Shown: piece by piece, positions 29,047 through 37,281 of the stretch | Layout: every line of letters begins with the position of its first letter | How positions within the stretch are numbered: the first letter of the stretch is position 1 | DNA from: Sphingomonas astaxanthinifaciens DSM 22298 | Lineage (GTDB): Bacteria; Pseudomonadota; Alphaproteobacteria; Sphingomonadales; Sphingomonadaceae | Direction: 5' to 3' | Assembly: GCF_000711715.1 (NCBI RefSeq) | Contig: NZ_JONN01000002.1 | Span: forward strand, 1-64,000 | DNA length: 64,000 bases | Notes under the pieces: generated by a model | Told to the model about the DNA's origin: nothing | Database searches by the model: none | The model's input: only the letters and a program-made list of their open reading frames with translations | Position numbers and translations under genes: made by a program

Positions 29047-30254
29047 TCGAGGTTCGCGTTCCCGACGAGCAGGAGGGCACCAAGGCGGTCGTCCGCGCCT
29101 GGCTCAAGCAGCCGGGCGACAGGGTCGCGCTCAACGATCCCTTAGTCGAGCTCGAGACCGACAAGGTGACGCAGGAGGTGCCGTCGCCGGCGGCCGGGGT
29201 GCTGGCCGAGATCCTGCTCGGCACGGACGCCGAAGCGATGCCGGGGGCGCTGCTCGGGCGGATCGACGCGGAAGGAGTTCAATCAGCTCTGCTCGTGCCG
29301 AGCGACGTCGAGGCACCATCGCGCGAGGCCACCCGTCCCTCGACTTCGCTCGGGACCAGCGGTGGGGAGATGGAAACCCGCCTCTCCCCCTCGGTTCGCC
29401 GGGCGCTCATGCAGCATGACATCGACCCCGCCCGGATCACCGGCACGGGGCGCAATGGGCGGATCACGCGCGAGGATGTCGATCGCGCCGTCGGATCCGC
29501 GACCGTTACCCATGTCGAGAGCGGCCCGAAGGTCACCGCCCAGCCACGCGTCGCGGAAGGCAATTGGGGCGACATCCCGCACGACCGGATGCGCCGCGCA
29601 ATCGCCGAGAACATGGTGAAGGCGGTGACCGACGCCCCGCATGTGACCGCGCTGTTCGAAGCCGACTTCACCGCCATCACCGCGCACAAGAAGGCGCTCG
29701 CCGCGCGTGGCACAAAGCTCAGCTACACCGCCTATCTGCTCAAGGCCGCGGCCGAGGCGATGAAGGTCGCGCCCGCGGTCAACGGCCGCTGGGCCGAGGA
29801 CCGGATCGTCATCGCGCCGACGGTCGACATCGGGGTCGGCACCGCGCTTGGCGACAAGGGCCTCGTCGTGCCGGTGGTGCGCGACTGCGCCTCGCTCGGC
29901 CTCGAGGAGATTGGCGCCCGCCTCGACGACCTCACCGTCCGCGCCCGCGCTGGCAAGCTCGAGCGCGGCGATGTCGCGAACGGCAGCTTCACCATCTCCA
30001 ATCACGGCGTCTCGGGCTCGCTCCTTGCCGCGCCGATCATCCTGCACCAAGGGCAGGCCGCGATCCTTGGGGTCGGCAAGCTCCAGAAGCGCGTGGTTGT
30101 GCTCGATCAGGACGGCAGCGACGTCATCGCGATCCGGCCCATGGCCTATGTCACGCTCACCATCGACCATCGCGTGATCGACGGCCACCAGACCAACGCC
30201 TGGCTGTCGCGCTTCGTCGAGATCCTCGAGACCTGGCCCGCGCCTTCCGCCTGA
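29043..30254 (+). CDS. 2-oxoacid dehydrogenase E2 (dihydrolipoamide acyltransferase)
   Basis: A 403-residue E2. One N-terminal lipoyl domain (residues 1-78, lipoyl lysine in VELETDKVTQEV), a linker about 85-115, an E3/E1-binding domain (LSPSVRRALMQHDIDPARIT, GTGRNGRITREDVDRAV) and a catalytic acyltransferase core ending in TIDHRVIDGHQTNAWL with the H-x-x-x-D-G active site. It would move the acyl group to CoA, giving phenylacetyl-CoA if the E1 acts on phenylpyruvate. The linker is encoded by an interspersed repeat pair (separate entry). No E3 lies nearby. Confidence 0.9.
   Translation: MIEVRVPDEQEGTKAVVRAWLKQPGDRVALNDPLVELETDKVTQEVPSPAAGVLAEILLGTDAEAMPGALLGRIDAEGVQSALLVPSDVEAPSREATRPSTSLGTSGGEMETRLSPSVRRALMQHDIDPARITGTGRNGRITREDVDRAVGSATVTHVESGPKVTAQPRVAEGNWGDIPHDRMRRAIAENMVKAVTDAPHVTALFEADFTAITAHKKALAARGTKLSYTAYLLKAAAEAMKVAPAVNGRWAEDRIVIAPTVDIGVGTALGDKGLVVPVVRDCASLGLEEIGARLDDLTVRARAGKLERGDVANGSFTISNHGVSGSLLAAPIILHQGQAAILGVGKLQKRVVVLDQDGSDVIAIRPMAYVTLTIDHRVIDGHQTNAWLSRFVEILETWPAPSA
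29295..29356. repeat. Inverted pair of interspersed repeats inside the E2 linker
   Basis: Two 22-bp copies of a GTCCCGAGCGAAGTCGAGG-like element sit head to head, at 29295-29316 and 29335-29356, separated by 18 bp. Read on the same strand they match at 19 of 22 positions. They encode the flexible linker VPSDVEAPSREATRPSTSLG, so the reading frame is kept. From memory the element type is common between genes of sphingomonads, which makes its presence in a coding region notable. Confidence 0.7.
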
Positions 30255-30324
30255 CCAAGGCGTGGCGCTTGAACAAGCGGCGCCTCTCTGTCACCCAAGC
30301 CGGCATGACAGGACGAGACAGACG

Positions 30325-31380
30325 ATGAGCGCGCATCCGGCGCCGCCGCCCGGGGCCGATGCCCTGTTCGTCCGCAAGACGCTGATCGTGATCGGTCTCG
30401 TCGCGCTCGTCTGGCTGATCTGGCAATTGCGCGACGTGCTGCTGATGGTGTTCGGCGCGATCGTCATCGCCACCCTGTTCCAGAGCCTCGCCCAGCAGTT
30501 CGAGCGGCTTCGCATCCACCAGGGCGTCGCCTTGCTGCTGTCGGTCCTGACCGTGGTCATCATCGTCGGCGTCGGCCTTGCCCTGTTCGGCAAGCAATTG
30601 TTCGACCAGGCCGAGGAAATCCGTGCCGCGCTGCCGCAGGCGTGGGCGGCGCTCAAGGAGCGGCTGGCGACGGTCGGTCTCGACGGACAGCTCGAACAGT
30701 TCGGCAAGGGAGGGGCGAGCGGAAGCCTCGCCGCCAATGCCGGGCAATGGGTGATGTCGCTCGGCAGCGGGCTGGCGGACGCGCTGCTGATCGTGGTCGG
30801 CGGCGTGTTCATCGCCGCCTCGCCGCGCTTCTACCGGGCGGGCATCATGAAGATGGTCCCCGAGCACCGCCGCGGCCTCATCGGCGATGCGCTGGCCGAC
30901 ACCGGCAAGGCCCTGCGGCTGTGGCTCCGGGCGCAATTGCTGACGATGGCGGTGGTGGGATTTGCGACCGGCATCGGCCTGTGGCTGATCGGCATGGAAA
31001 GCGCGCTTGCCTTTGGCCTTCTGGCCGCGTTGCTCGAATTCATTCCCTTCGTCGGGCCGATCCTCTCGGCGGTCCCGGCCGTGCTGATCGCGGCCGCCAC
31101 CAACCCCGAGCTCGCGTTGTGGGTGGCCGGGGTCTATTTCATCGTCCAGCAGCTCGAAGGCTACCTCTTCTCGCCGCTGCTGCAGCAATGGGCGGTCGAC
31201 CTTCCGGGCGCGGTGATGCTGTTCTCGCTGCTGGCGATGGGGACCTTGTTCGGCCCGCTCGGCATCGTCTTTGCCGCGCCGCTGACGGTGGTGGTCTATG
31301 TGCTCGTCAAGCGGCTCTACGTGCGCGAGGCGCTTCACACCAAGACCGAGATCCCGGGCGAGGACGTCCACCTCCACTAG
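30325..31380 (+). CDS. AI-2E family (PerM-like) membrane transporter
   Basis: A 351-residue membrane protein of the AI-2E/PerM permease family. It has paired N-terminal helices (LFVRKTLIVIGLVALVWLIW, LRDVLLMVFGAIVIATLF), a soluble loop near 85-160 and about five C-terminal helices. The conserved LLAALLEFIPFVGPILSAVP and a Q-Q-x-E-x-Y segment (YFIVQQLEGYLFSPLLQQWA) match the family. Members export small molecules or ions, with few proven substrates. It starts 70 bp after the E2 gene with a GACGAGACAGACG leader and may belong to the same operon; a role in phenylacetate metabolism is not established. Confidence 0.85.
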   Translation: MSAHPAPPPGADALFVRKTLIVIGLVALVWLIWQLRDVLLMVFGAIVIATLFQSLAQQFERLRIHQGVALLLSVLTVVIIVGVGLALFGKQLFDQAEEIRAALPQAWAALKERLATVGLDGQLEQFGKGGASGSLAANAGQWVMSLGSGLADALLIVVGGVFIAASPRFYRAGIMKMVPEHRRGLIGDALADTGKALRLWLRAQLLTMAVVGFATGIGLWLIGMESALAFGLLAALLEFIPFVGPILSAVPAVLIAAATNPELALWVAGVYFIVQQLEGYLFSPLLQQWAVDLPGAVMLFSLLAMGTLFGPLGIVFAAPLTVVVYVLVKRLYVREALHTKTEIPGEDVHLH

Positions 31381-31391
31381 GCGCAGGGCGA

Positions 31392-33011
31392 CTAGCCGAT
31401 CGCGTCGCGCCGAAGCCGCATCCCGGCCTTCTCGCGGTCCCAGGTGTCGGCGGTGATGCCCTCGCGCCGAAGCTTGGCCTTCTGGACCTTGGCCGAGGGG
31501 GTCTTGGGCAGTTCGTCGATCACCCGGATGTAGCGCGGCACCATGAAGTAGGGCATCCGCCCGGCGAGGAAGGTCGAAAGCTCGACGACGTCGATGGTCT
31601 GGCCGGGAACCGGCGCGATGACCACCATCACCTCGTCCTCGCTATACTCGCTCGGAACGCCGATCGCGGCGGCCTCGCGCACGGTCGGATGCGCGCAGAC
31701 CTCGACCTCGACCTCGAAGGAGGAGATGTTCTCGCCGCGCCGCCGGATCGCGTCCTTCACCCGGTCGACGAAGTAAAAATAGCCCTCTTCGTCTCGGCGG
31801 AAGGCGTCGCCGGTGTGGAACCAGCCGTTGCGCCACGCCTCGGCGGTCGCTTCGGGATTGTTATTGTAGCCGCTGTTGAGGCCCCATGGACGGTCGCTTC
31901 GGACCAGCATCTCGCCGATCTCGCCGACGGGGACTTCGCAATCATTGGCATCGACCAGGCGCACTTCCACGCCCGGGCGGACGCGGCCGCAGGTGCCGCG
32001 CTTCCGGGGGTTGGCCTCGGACACGCAGGGCGAGGCGATCTCGGTCATGTTGAAGATGGTGTAGATGTCGATCCCGAACCGCTCGGTGAAGGCGGGCGCC
32101 TGTTCGGTGAACGGCACCATGAAGGCGAGCTTCACCCCATGGTCGCGGTCGTGCGGCCCGGGGGGCTGCTTCATCAGGAAGGTCGCCATCACGCCGAGCA
32201 GGAAGACGACGGTCGACCGGGTCGCGCGCACCGTCTCCCAGAAGCGCTCGGTGGAGAAATTCTCGACGATCGCCACCGAGGCGCCGCGCGCCAGCATGAC
32301 GAAGGGCGGGCCCATGCCGCCGATGTGGAACAGCGGCGCAACCGTCATGTAGCGGTCGTCGGAGCCGACCATCGGCCAGCTTTCCGGTCCCGCGTTCGAG
32401 AACATGTGGAGGTAGGAGGAGAGCACCCCCTTTGACGGGCCGGTGGTGCCCGAGGTGTAGATGATCGACTGCAGTTCCCACGGCTCGATCGGCGCGGCGA
32501 GCGGCGCCAGTTCCTCTTCGGTGCCGTCGAGATCCGCGAACTGGACCACGGGGAGGGGCGGGGTTCCGGGCGCCGCGGGTCCGGTCAGGACAAGCTGCGC
32601 AATGCCCGCCAGCTCGACCTCGGCAAGGCGCGGGGCGAGGTCGGGATGGCACAGCAGGATGCGCGCGTCGCTGTTCTTCAGGACATGGGCAAGGAGGTTG
32701 CCGCGATAGGCGGTGTTGAAGGGCACGAAGACCGCGCCGAGATAGTTGATCGCGTAGAAGGCGAGCAGGCCTTCGCGGCCGTTGGGCAGCCAGACGGCGA
32801 CCCGCTCGCCGCGCGTCACGCCGAGCTTCTGCAGGCCCACCGCCTTGGCGATGACCCGGCGGCGCACTTCGGCGAACGACCATTCCTCGCCGTCCTCGAA
32901 GATGACGTGGGTCTTGTCGGGCTGCTGCGCCGCGTGGCGGTCGAGGAGGTGGCGAAGGACGCATTCGTCGCGATTGGGAATGCGCGGGTCGGTGAAGTCG
33001 CGGGGGCCCAT
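31392..33011 (-). CDS. Acyl-CoA synthetase (AMP-forming, CaiC-like)
   Basis: A 539-residue ANL-family ligase. Motif A3 IIYTSGTTGPSKGVLSSY, A5 IYTIFNMTEIASPC, A7 GWFHTGDAFRRDEEGYFYFV, A8 DRVKDAIRRRGENISSFEVE and the catalytic lysine region KTPSAKVQKAKLR are all intact. It activates a carboxylic acid with ATP and CoA. In this gene cluster the acid is likely a product of P450 and Baeyer-Villiger oxidation. It starts 3 bp after the TetR stop and ends the operon. Confidence 0.92.
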   Translation of the reverse strand: MGPRDFTDPRIPNRDECVLRHLLDRHAAQQPDKTHVIFEDGEEWSFAEVRRRVIAKAVGLQKLGVTRGERVAVWLPNGREGLLAFYAINYLGAVFVPFNTAYRGNLLAHVLKNSDARILLCHPDLAPRLAEVELAGIAQLVLTGPAAPGTPPLPVVQFADLDGTEEELAPLAAPIEPWELQSIIYTSGTTGPSKGVLSSYLHMFSNAGPESWPMVGSDDRYMTVAPLFHIGGMGPPFVMLARGASVAIVENFSTERFWETVRATRSTVVFLLGVMATFLMKQPPGPHDRDHGVKLAFMVPFTEQAPAFTERFGIDIYTIFNMTEIASPCVSEANPRKRGTCGRVRPGVEVRLVDANDCEVPVGEIGEMLVRSDRPWGLNSGYNNNPEATAEAWRNGWFHTGDAFRRDEEGYFYFVDRVKDAIRRRGENISSFEVEVEVCAHPTVREAAAIGVPSEYSEDEVMVVIAPVPGQTIDVVELSTFLAGRMPYFMVPRYIRVIDELPKTPSAKVQKAKLRREGITADTWDREKAGMRLRRDAIG

Positions 33012-33014
33012 GGG

Positions 33015-33653
33015 TCAGTTGATCCCGATCAGGCGCAGGCAGGCCTGCACCGCTTGCTGGACGATCGATTCCGGGCTGCGGCGGCTGCCGGCGCGATAGC
33101 AATTGGGAATCCAGCTGAGGAGGCCGCCCATCCAGACCGACATGGTGGCCGCGTCGGACAAGGTGACCTGGCCGGCGCTCTGGCATTCCTCGACCAGCCG
33201 GGCGACGCGAATGTCGAACTCGTGCCGCAGGCGCATGATCTGCTGCGCGTCCGAGCGCTCGAGGTTCATCATCTCGCGCTGGTAGACGACGATATAGTCG
33301 CTGCGCTCGATGATGATCCTCGCGACCTGCTCGAGTGCGGCGCGAAGCCGGTCGACCGGGGTCCCGGGGGCGTCGGCGACCTGGTCGAGTGCGCCGAGCG
33401 ATTCGGTCACGCCCATGGCGCAGACCGCCGCCAGGATCTCGCCCTTGTTCTTGTAGTAGGTGTAGAGGAACGGCTTGGTGACGTGCAGGCGGTCGGCGAG
33501 CATGTCGAGGGTCGCCGCCTCATAGCCCTTCTCGAAGAAGATCGCGCTCGCTTCCTCGAGGATTCGCGCCTTCTTGTAGGCGATGACCTCGGGCTTGATG
33601 TTGCGACGCCCGCTATGCTTGGGCACCGCCTTGAGACTGCTCGCTGCCACCAT
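33015..33653 (-). CDS. TetR/AcrR family transcriptional regulator
   Basis: A 212-residue regulator. The N-terminal helix-turn-helix is RILEEASAIFFEKGYEAATL then DMLADRLHVTKPFLYTYYKN, with KG at the end of the signature (residues about 29-75). The C-terminal half is a helical ligand-binding domain. It lies within the operon (4 bp after the alcohol dehydrogenase, 3 bp before the ligase). It is the best candidate to bind the two TACT-N4-AGTA palindromes in the distant divergent promoter region at 40581-40675, probably as a repressor released by a pathway intermediate. That link is inference. Confidence 0.9.
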   Translation of the reverse strand: MVAASSLKAVPKHSGRRNIKPEVIAYKKARILEEASAIFFEKGYEAATLDMLADRLHVTKPFLYTYYKNKGEILAAVCAMGVTESLGALDQVADAPGTPVDRLRAALEQVARIIIERSDYIVVYQREMMNLERSDAQQIMRLRHEFDIRVARLVEECQSAGQVTLSDAATMSVWMGGLLSWIPNCYRAGSRRSPESIVQQAVQACLRLIGIN

Positions 33654-33657
33654 CAGC

Positions 33658-34830
33658 TCAGGCCGCCATGCGCAGGATCTGCAGGATGTCGTCGGCCGAG
33701 TGCACCGCGCGGGGACCGGTCCGACCCCAGATGTCGAGCAACGTATATTCGGCCACCTGCTGGAACCTCTCTTCCGTCACGCCGACTTCCGACAACGTCC
33801 GCGGCATGCCGAGCGAACGGATGAAGCGGTCGAGCGCTTCGGACGCGGGCATGCCCGGCATTCCGAGGCAATCGCTGATCCGTGCCTGGCGGCTGTCGTC
33901 GTCCTCGGCATTCCACGCCAGCACGTAGGGCGCCATGACACAGGAGCAATAGCCGTGGGGCACGTCGCAGGTGCCGCCGAGGATATGGCCGATCGCATGG
34001 CTCGGTCCCATCGGCACGCCGCCGATGATGCTGATCATCGATTGCCAGGCACCGATCTGACACTTGAGCCGGCCTTCCAAATCGTTGGGATCGGCCTTCA
34101 CCCGCGGCAGTCCCTCGGCCAGCAAACGCAGCGCGCTGTCGGCAAGGCCATTGGCGAAGTCATTCGACTTGTCCGAGCCCAGCGTCTCGACCGCATGGTC
34201 GACCGAGCGGACCCCGGTCGAAAGCCACAGCCATTCGGGCGTGTGGCGGCTGAGCGCGGGATCGAGCACGACCATCACCGGTGCCATCAGCCGGTGCTCG
34301 TAGCCCTGCTTGTGCGCGGTCTCCTCGTCGGTCGAGCCGGACAGGGCATTGAACTCACCGCCCGACAGGGTGGTGGGGATGCAGATGACGCGGATGTCGG
34401 GGCCGACGGTCACCGGATTGACCACCTGTCCCTCGGGGGTGACGTAGACGCGCAGCGGCTCGAACGCGGCAATGTCCTCCACGCCATGCTTGATCAGCAG
34501 GGTGACGATCTTGCCAGCGTCGGTGACCGATCCGCCGCCGACCGTGACCACCAGGTCGGCATCGGCGGCGCGCGCGGCATTGGCGGCGGCAAGCACGTCG
34601 GTGCGGGGCGCGTGCGGGTGGATGCCGTCGAAGGTCGCGGCATGGCGATCGCCCAAGGCCCGCTCGATCGCGGCCACCTCGTCCGTCTTGTGGCGCAAGG
34701 TCGAGCCGGCGAGGATGAAGACCCGGCGGGCGTCCTGCCGCTCGGCCTGCTCGCGGATCGCCTCGGCGGCCGGGCGGCCGATGCTGACCCGCTCGGTCGC
34801 GGTGAAGGTCATCTCGGTACCTGCCTGCAT
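33658..34830 (-). CDS. Iron-containing alcohol dehydrogenase / maleylacetate reductase-like
   Basis: A 390-residue group III (Fe) alcohol dehydrogenase. NAD-binding GGGSVTDAGKIV, IPTTLSGGEFNALSG and metal-ligand blocks with SVDHAVETL (Asp, His), PSHAIGHILGG (His) and VPHGYCSC (His) are present. It could oxidise the alcohol made by the P450 to the ketone used by the Baeyer-Villiger enzyme, or reduce an aldehyde or maleylacetate-like compound. The ATG at 34830 has a perfect AAGGAG 7 bp upstream; a longer reading from 34914 overlaps the hairpin upstream. Confidence 0.85.
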   Translation of the reverse strand: MQAGTEMTFTATERVSIGRPAAEAIREQAERQDARRVFILAGSTLRHKTDEVAAIERALGDRHAATFDGIHPHAPRTDVLAAANAARAADADLVVTVGGGSVTDAGKIVTLLIKHGVEDIAAFEPLRVYVTPEGQVVNPVTVGPDIRVICIPTTLSGGEFNALSGSTDEETAHKQGYEHRLMAPVMVVLDPALSRHTPEWLWLSTGVRSVDHAVETLGSDKSNDFANGLADSALRLLAEGLPRVKADPNDLEGRLKCQIGAWQSMISIIGGVPMGPSHAIGHILGGTCDVPHGYCSCVMAPYVLAWNAEDDDSRQARISDCLGMPGMPASEALDRFIRSLGMPRTLSEVGVTEERFQQVAEYTLLDIWGRTGPRAVHSADDILQILRMAA

Positions 34831-34851
34831 CACTCTACTCCTTCGACATTC

Positions 34852-34878
34852 GGCCGGCGCCGGGGGCGGGCGCCGGCC
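34852..34878 (-). other. GC-rich stem-loop between racemase and alcohol dehydrogenase genes
   Basis: A perfect 10-bp inverted repeat GGCCGGCGCC / GGCGCCGGCC around a 7-nt loop, in the 55-bp gap between two cotranscribed genes. No T-run follows, so a classical terminator is unlikely; it may stabilise or process the mRNA or moderate read-through. Confidence 0.7.
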
Positions 34879-34885
34879 AGGATGG

Positions 34886-36034
34886 TCAATCCGCGTGGAG
34901 GATTCCACGCGCAATCAGTGTCTGCCAGTAGCGATCGTCCCCGGCCCAGTCGCGCAGGGCCTCGAGGCCGCCGCTCCCCGCTGCCGCGGGTGCCGCGCCG
35001 CGCCGCGCGGGCGTGCGCGAGAAGCGCGGCGCGGGCTCGGGCTCGAGCCCGGCGAAGACCTTCCGTTCGACATTGGCGGGATGGGCGGCGGCTTCGGCGA
35101 GGGTGAGCACCGGCGAGACGCAGGCGTCGAGGCGGTCGAAATGGTCGGTCCATTCCGCCCGGCTGCGCGCGCGGAAACGGGCGGCGATCCGGTCGGCCCG
35201 CGCGTCCCAGTGACGCCGGTCGAGGCGGTCGGGAAAGTCGCAAGGATTGAAACCCAGGCCGGCGAGGAAGGCGTCGTGGAAATTTTCCTCAAGCGCGCCG
35301 ACCGCCATGAACTTGCCGTCGGCGGTGTCGTAGCAGCGATAGAAATAGGCGCCGCCGTCGAGCAGGTTGTCGCCGCGCCGCTCCGTCCACAAGCCCCCCG
35401 CCTGCCAGCCCGCGATCTGGGTGAAGAGCAGGGCGGCGCCGTCGAGCATCGCCGCGTCGACCAGCTGGCCGCGGCCGCTGCCGGCCCGCTCGACCAGCGC
35501 AGCGAGGATCCCGCCGACGACCAGCATCCCGCCGCCGCCGAAGTCTCCCACCAGGTTGAGCGGCGGGACCGGCGGGGCGTCGCCCGGTCCCATGGCATGG
35601 AGTGCGCCGCTGAGCGCGAGATAGTTGATGTCGTGCCCGGCCGCGCGCGCCAGCGGTCCGTTCTGGCCCCAGCCCGACATGCGGGCATAGACCAGCCGCG
35701 GATGCGCCGCGCAGACCGTTTCGGGACCGAGCCCGAGCCGCTCCATGACGCCGGGGCGATAGCCTTCGAGAAGGACGTCGGCCGACCCCAGCAGCCGGTT
35801 GGCGAATTCGTGGCCGTCCGCGTCCTTGAGGTCGAGGACGATCGAGGCGCGGCTGCGATTGAGATACTGGACCGCGGCGCTGCCGAGATAGGGGGGCGCG
35901 CCGGCCCGCTCGATCCGCAGCACCTCCGCGCCGTAATCGGCCAGCATCATGCCCGCAAAGGGGGTGGGGCCAAGTCCGGCGAACTCGATCACCCTTATGC
36001 CTGCGAGCGGCCCGCCGCGACCGGCGCTGCTCAT
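34886..36034 (-). CDS. CoA transferase family III protein, alpha-methylacyl-CoA racemase-like
   Basis: A 382-residue protein of the CaiB/BaiF/Amacr family. The N-terminus IRVIEFAGLGPTPFAGMMLA, then DYGAEVLRIER, is characteristic of alpha-methylacyl-CoA racemases. The catalytic Asp lies in NLVGDFGGGGM, and Glu in VGALEENFHDAFLAGLG. It would epimerise a 2-methylacyl-CoA produced after ligation, so that beta-oxidation can proceed. The ATG at 36034 is inside the P450 stop region (4-bp overlap). Racemase rather than transferase is favoured because the family motifs match AMACR better. Confidence 0.85.
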   Translation of the reverse strand: MSSAGRGGPLAGIRVIEFAGLGPTPFAGMMLADYGAEVLRIERAGAPPYLGSAAVQYLNRSRASIVLDLKDADGHEFANRLLGSADVLLEGYRPGVMERLGLGPETVCAAHPRLVYARMSGWGQNGPLARAAGHDINYLALSGALHAMGPGDAPPVPPLNLVGDFGGGGMLVVGGILAALVERAGSGRGQLVDAAMLDGAALLFTQIAGWQAGGLWTERRGDNLLDGGAYFYRCYDTADGKFMAVGALEENFHDAFLAGLGFNPCDFPDRLDRRHWDARADRIAARFRARSRAEWTDHFDRLDACVSPVLTLAEAAAHPANVERKVFAGLEPEPAPRFSRTPARRGAAPAAAGSGGLEALRDWAGDDRYWQTLIARGILHAD

Positions 36035-37281
36035 GCGGGGAGCGGCCAGCGGACGGGCAGGCGCTCGAGGCCGCGGAAGAGAAGCCCGCGCCACGCCGGG
36101 GCGGCGGTGTCGACGCGCATCCCGGGAAGGCGCCGCGCGAGGGTCGCCAGCGCGATCTCGCCCTCGAGCCGGGCCAGCTGGGCTCCCACGCAGAAGTGAA
36201 TCCCGCCGCCGAAGCTCAGTTGCCCGGCCTCGCGGCGGCCGATGTCGAAGCGGTCGGGGTTGCTGTAGACGCCCGGGTCTCGATTGGCCGCGGCGGTCAG
36301 CGCAAGCACGCGCTCGCCCGCCTTGATCGTCCGGCCGCCGATGGTCACGTCGTTGAAGGCGGTCCGATAGGTGGCGGTGAGCGAGCTTTCGAAGCGAAGA
36401 ATCTCTTCGGTCGCGCTGGCGGCGAGACCGGGGTCGGCGACAAGCCGCTGCCACTCGCCCGGATGGCGGTGCAGCGTCAGCACGCCGTTGCCGATCATGT
36501 GCGCAGTGGTCTCGAAGCCGGCGCCGAACAGGCCGATGGCGACGGTCGTCATCTCGCGCTCGCTGAGACCCTCGCCGCCTTCGCGGGCGTGCAGCAGGGC
36601 GGTCGCGAGATCGTCCTGCGGGTGGCGGCGGCGGCGCTCGAAGATGCCGCCGAAGAACTCCTCGAGATAGTCGATCTGGCGGTTGGCGAGCGCCAGCTCC
36701 CCGGGCGGGAGCGCGCGCATCTCGAGGACGAGGAAGCTGTCGGCGATCGCCTGGTTGAGCTTGGCGAGAAGGGCGTCGTCCGCTTCTTCTTCGCTGATCC
36801 CGAGCATGTCGCACATGACGAGGGTCGGGAGCCGGTAAGCGAAGTCGTGAATCAGCTCCATCTCGCCCCGCGCCAGGTGGCGATCGATGAGGGCGTCGGT
36901 GATCTCCTGGATACGCGGGCGCATGGCCTGCACGCGCCGGGCGGTCAGCGCCTGGGTGACTAGGCCGCGCAGCCGGGTGTGCCGCGGCGGGTCCTGGAAC
37001 ACGAACACCTCCGACAGCCACTGGTAGGAGGAGTGGCTGAGGACGTCGAAATCGGGCCCGTAGAGGAGCTGGATGTTGCGGACGAAGTCGCCCTGGCCGA
37101 AATTGACGCGGTCCATCACCACCGCGCGCACGTCCTCGTAGCGGCTGACCACCCAATAGCCATGGTCGGACCAGTGGACGGGATCGGCTTCGCGCAGGTG
37201 GTTGAAGACGGGGTGCGGCTCGGCGAGCAGTCTGCAGTCGGAAGGATCGAGCGCGAAGCTCGGCACGGCCGCGGTCGCCAT
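36031..37281 (-). CDS. Cytochrome P450
   Basis: A 416-residue soluble bacterial P450. The I-helix is LFGAGFETTAHMIGNGVLTL, K-helix ETSE type (EILRFESSLTATYRTAFNDV, E-x-x-R present) and the haem loop LSFGGGIHFCVGAQLARLEG with the cysteine ligand. It starts PSFALDPSDCRLLAEPHPVF. It hydroxylates an unknown substrate and needs a ferredoxin and reductase not encoded here. Translationally coupled to its neighbours: 1-nt overlap upstream with the MBL hydrolase, 4-bp overlap downstream with the racemase gene. Confidence 0.96.
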   Translation of the reverse strand: MATAAVPSFALDPSDCRLLAEPHPVFNHLREADPVHWSDHGYWVVSRYEDVRAVVMDRVNFGQGDFVRNIQLLYGPDFDVLSHSSYQWLSEVFVFQDPPRHTRLRGLVTQALTARRVQAMRPRIQEITDALIDRHLARGEMELIHDFAYRLPTLVMCDMLGISEEEADDALLAKLNQAIADSFLVLEMRALPPGELALANRQIDYLEEFFGGIFERRRRHPQDDLATALLHAREGGEGLSEREMTTVAIGLFGAGFETTAHMIGNGVLTLHRHPGEWQRLVADPGLAASATEEILRFESSLTATYRTAFNDVTIGGRTIKAGERVLALTAAANRDPGVYSNPDRFDIGRREAGQLSFGGGIHFCVGAQLARLEGEIALATLARRLPGMRVDTAAPAWRGLLFRGLERLPVRWPLPA

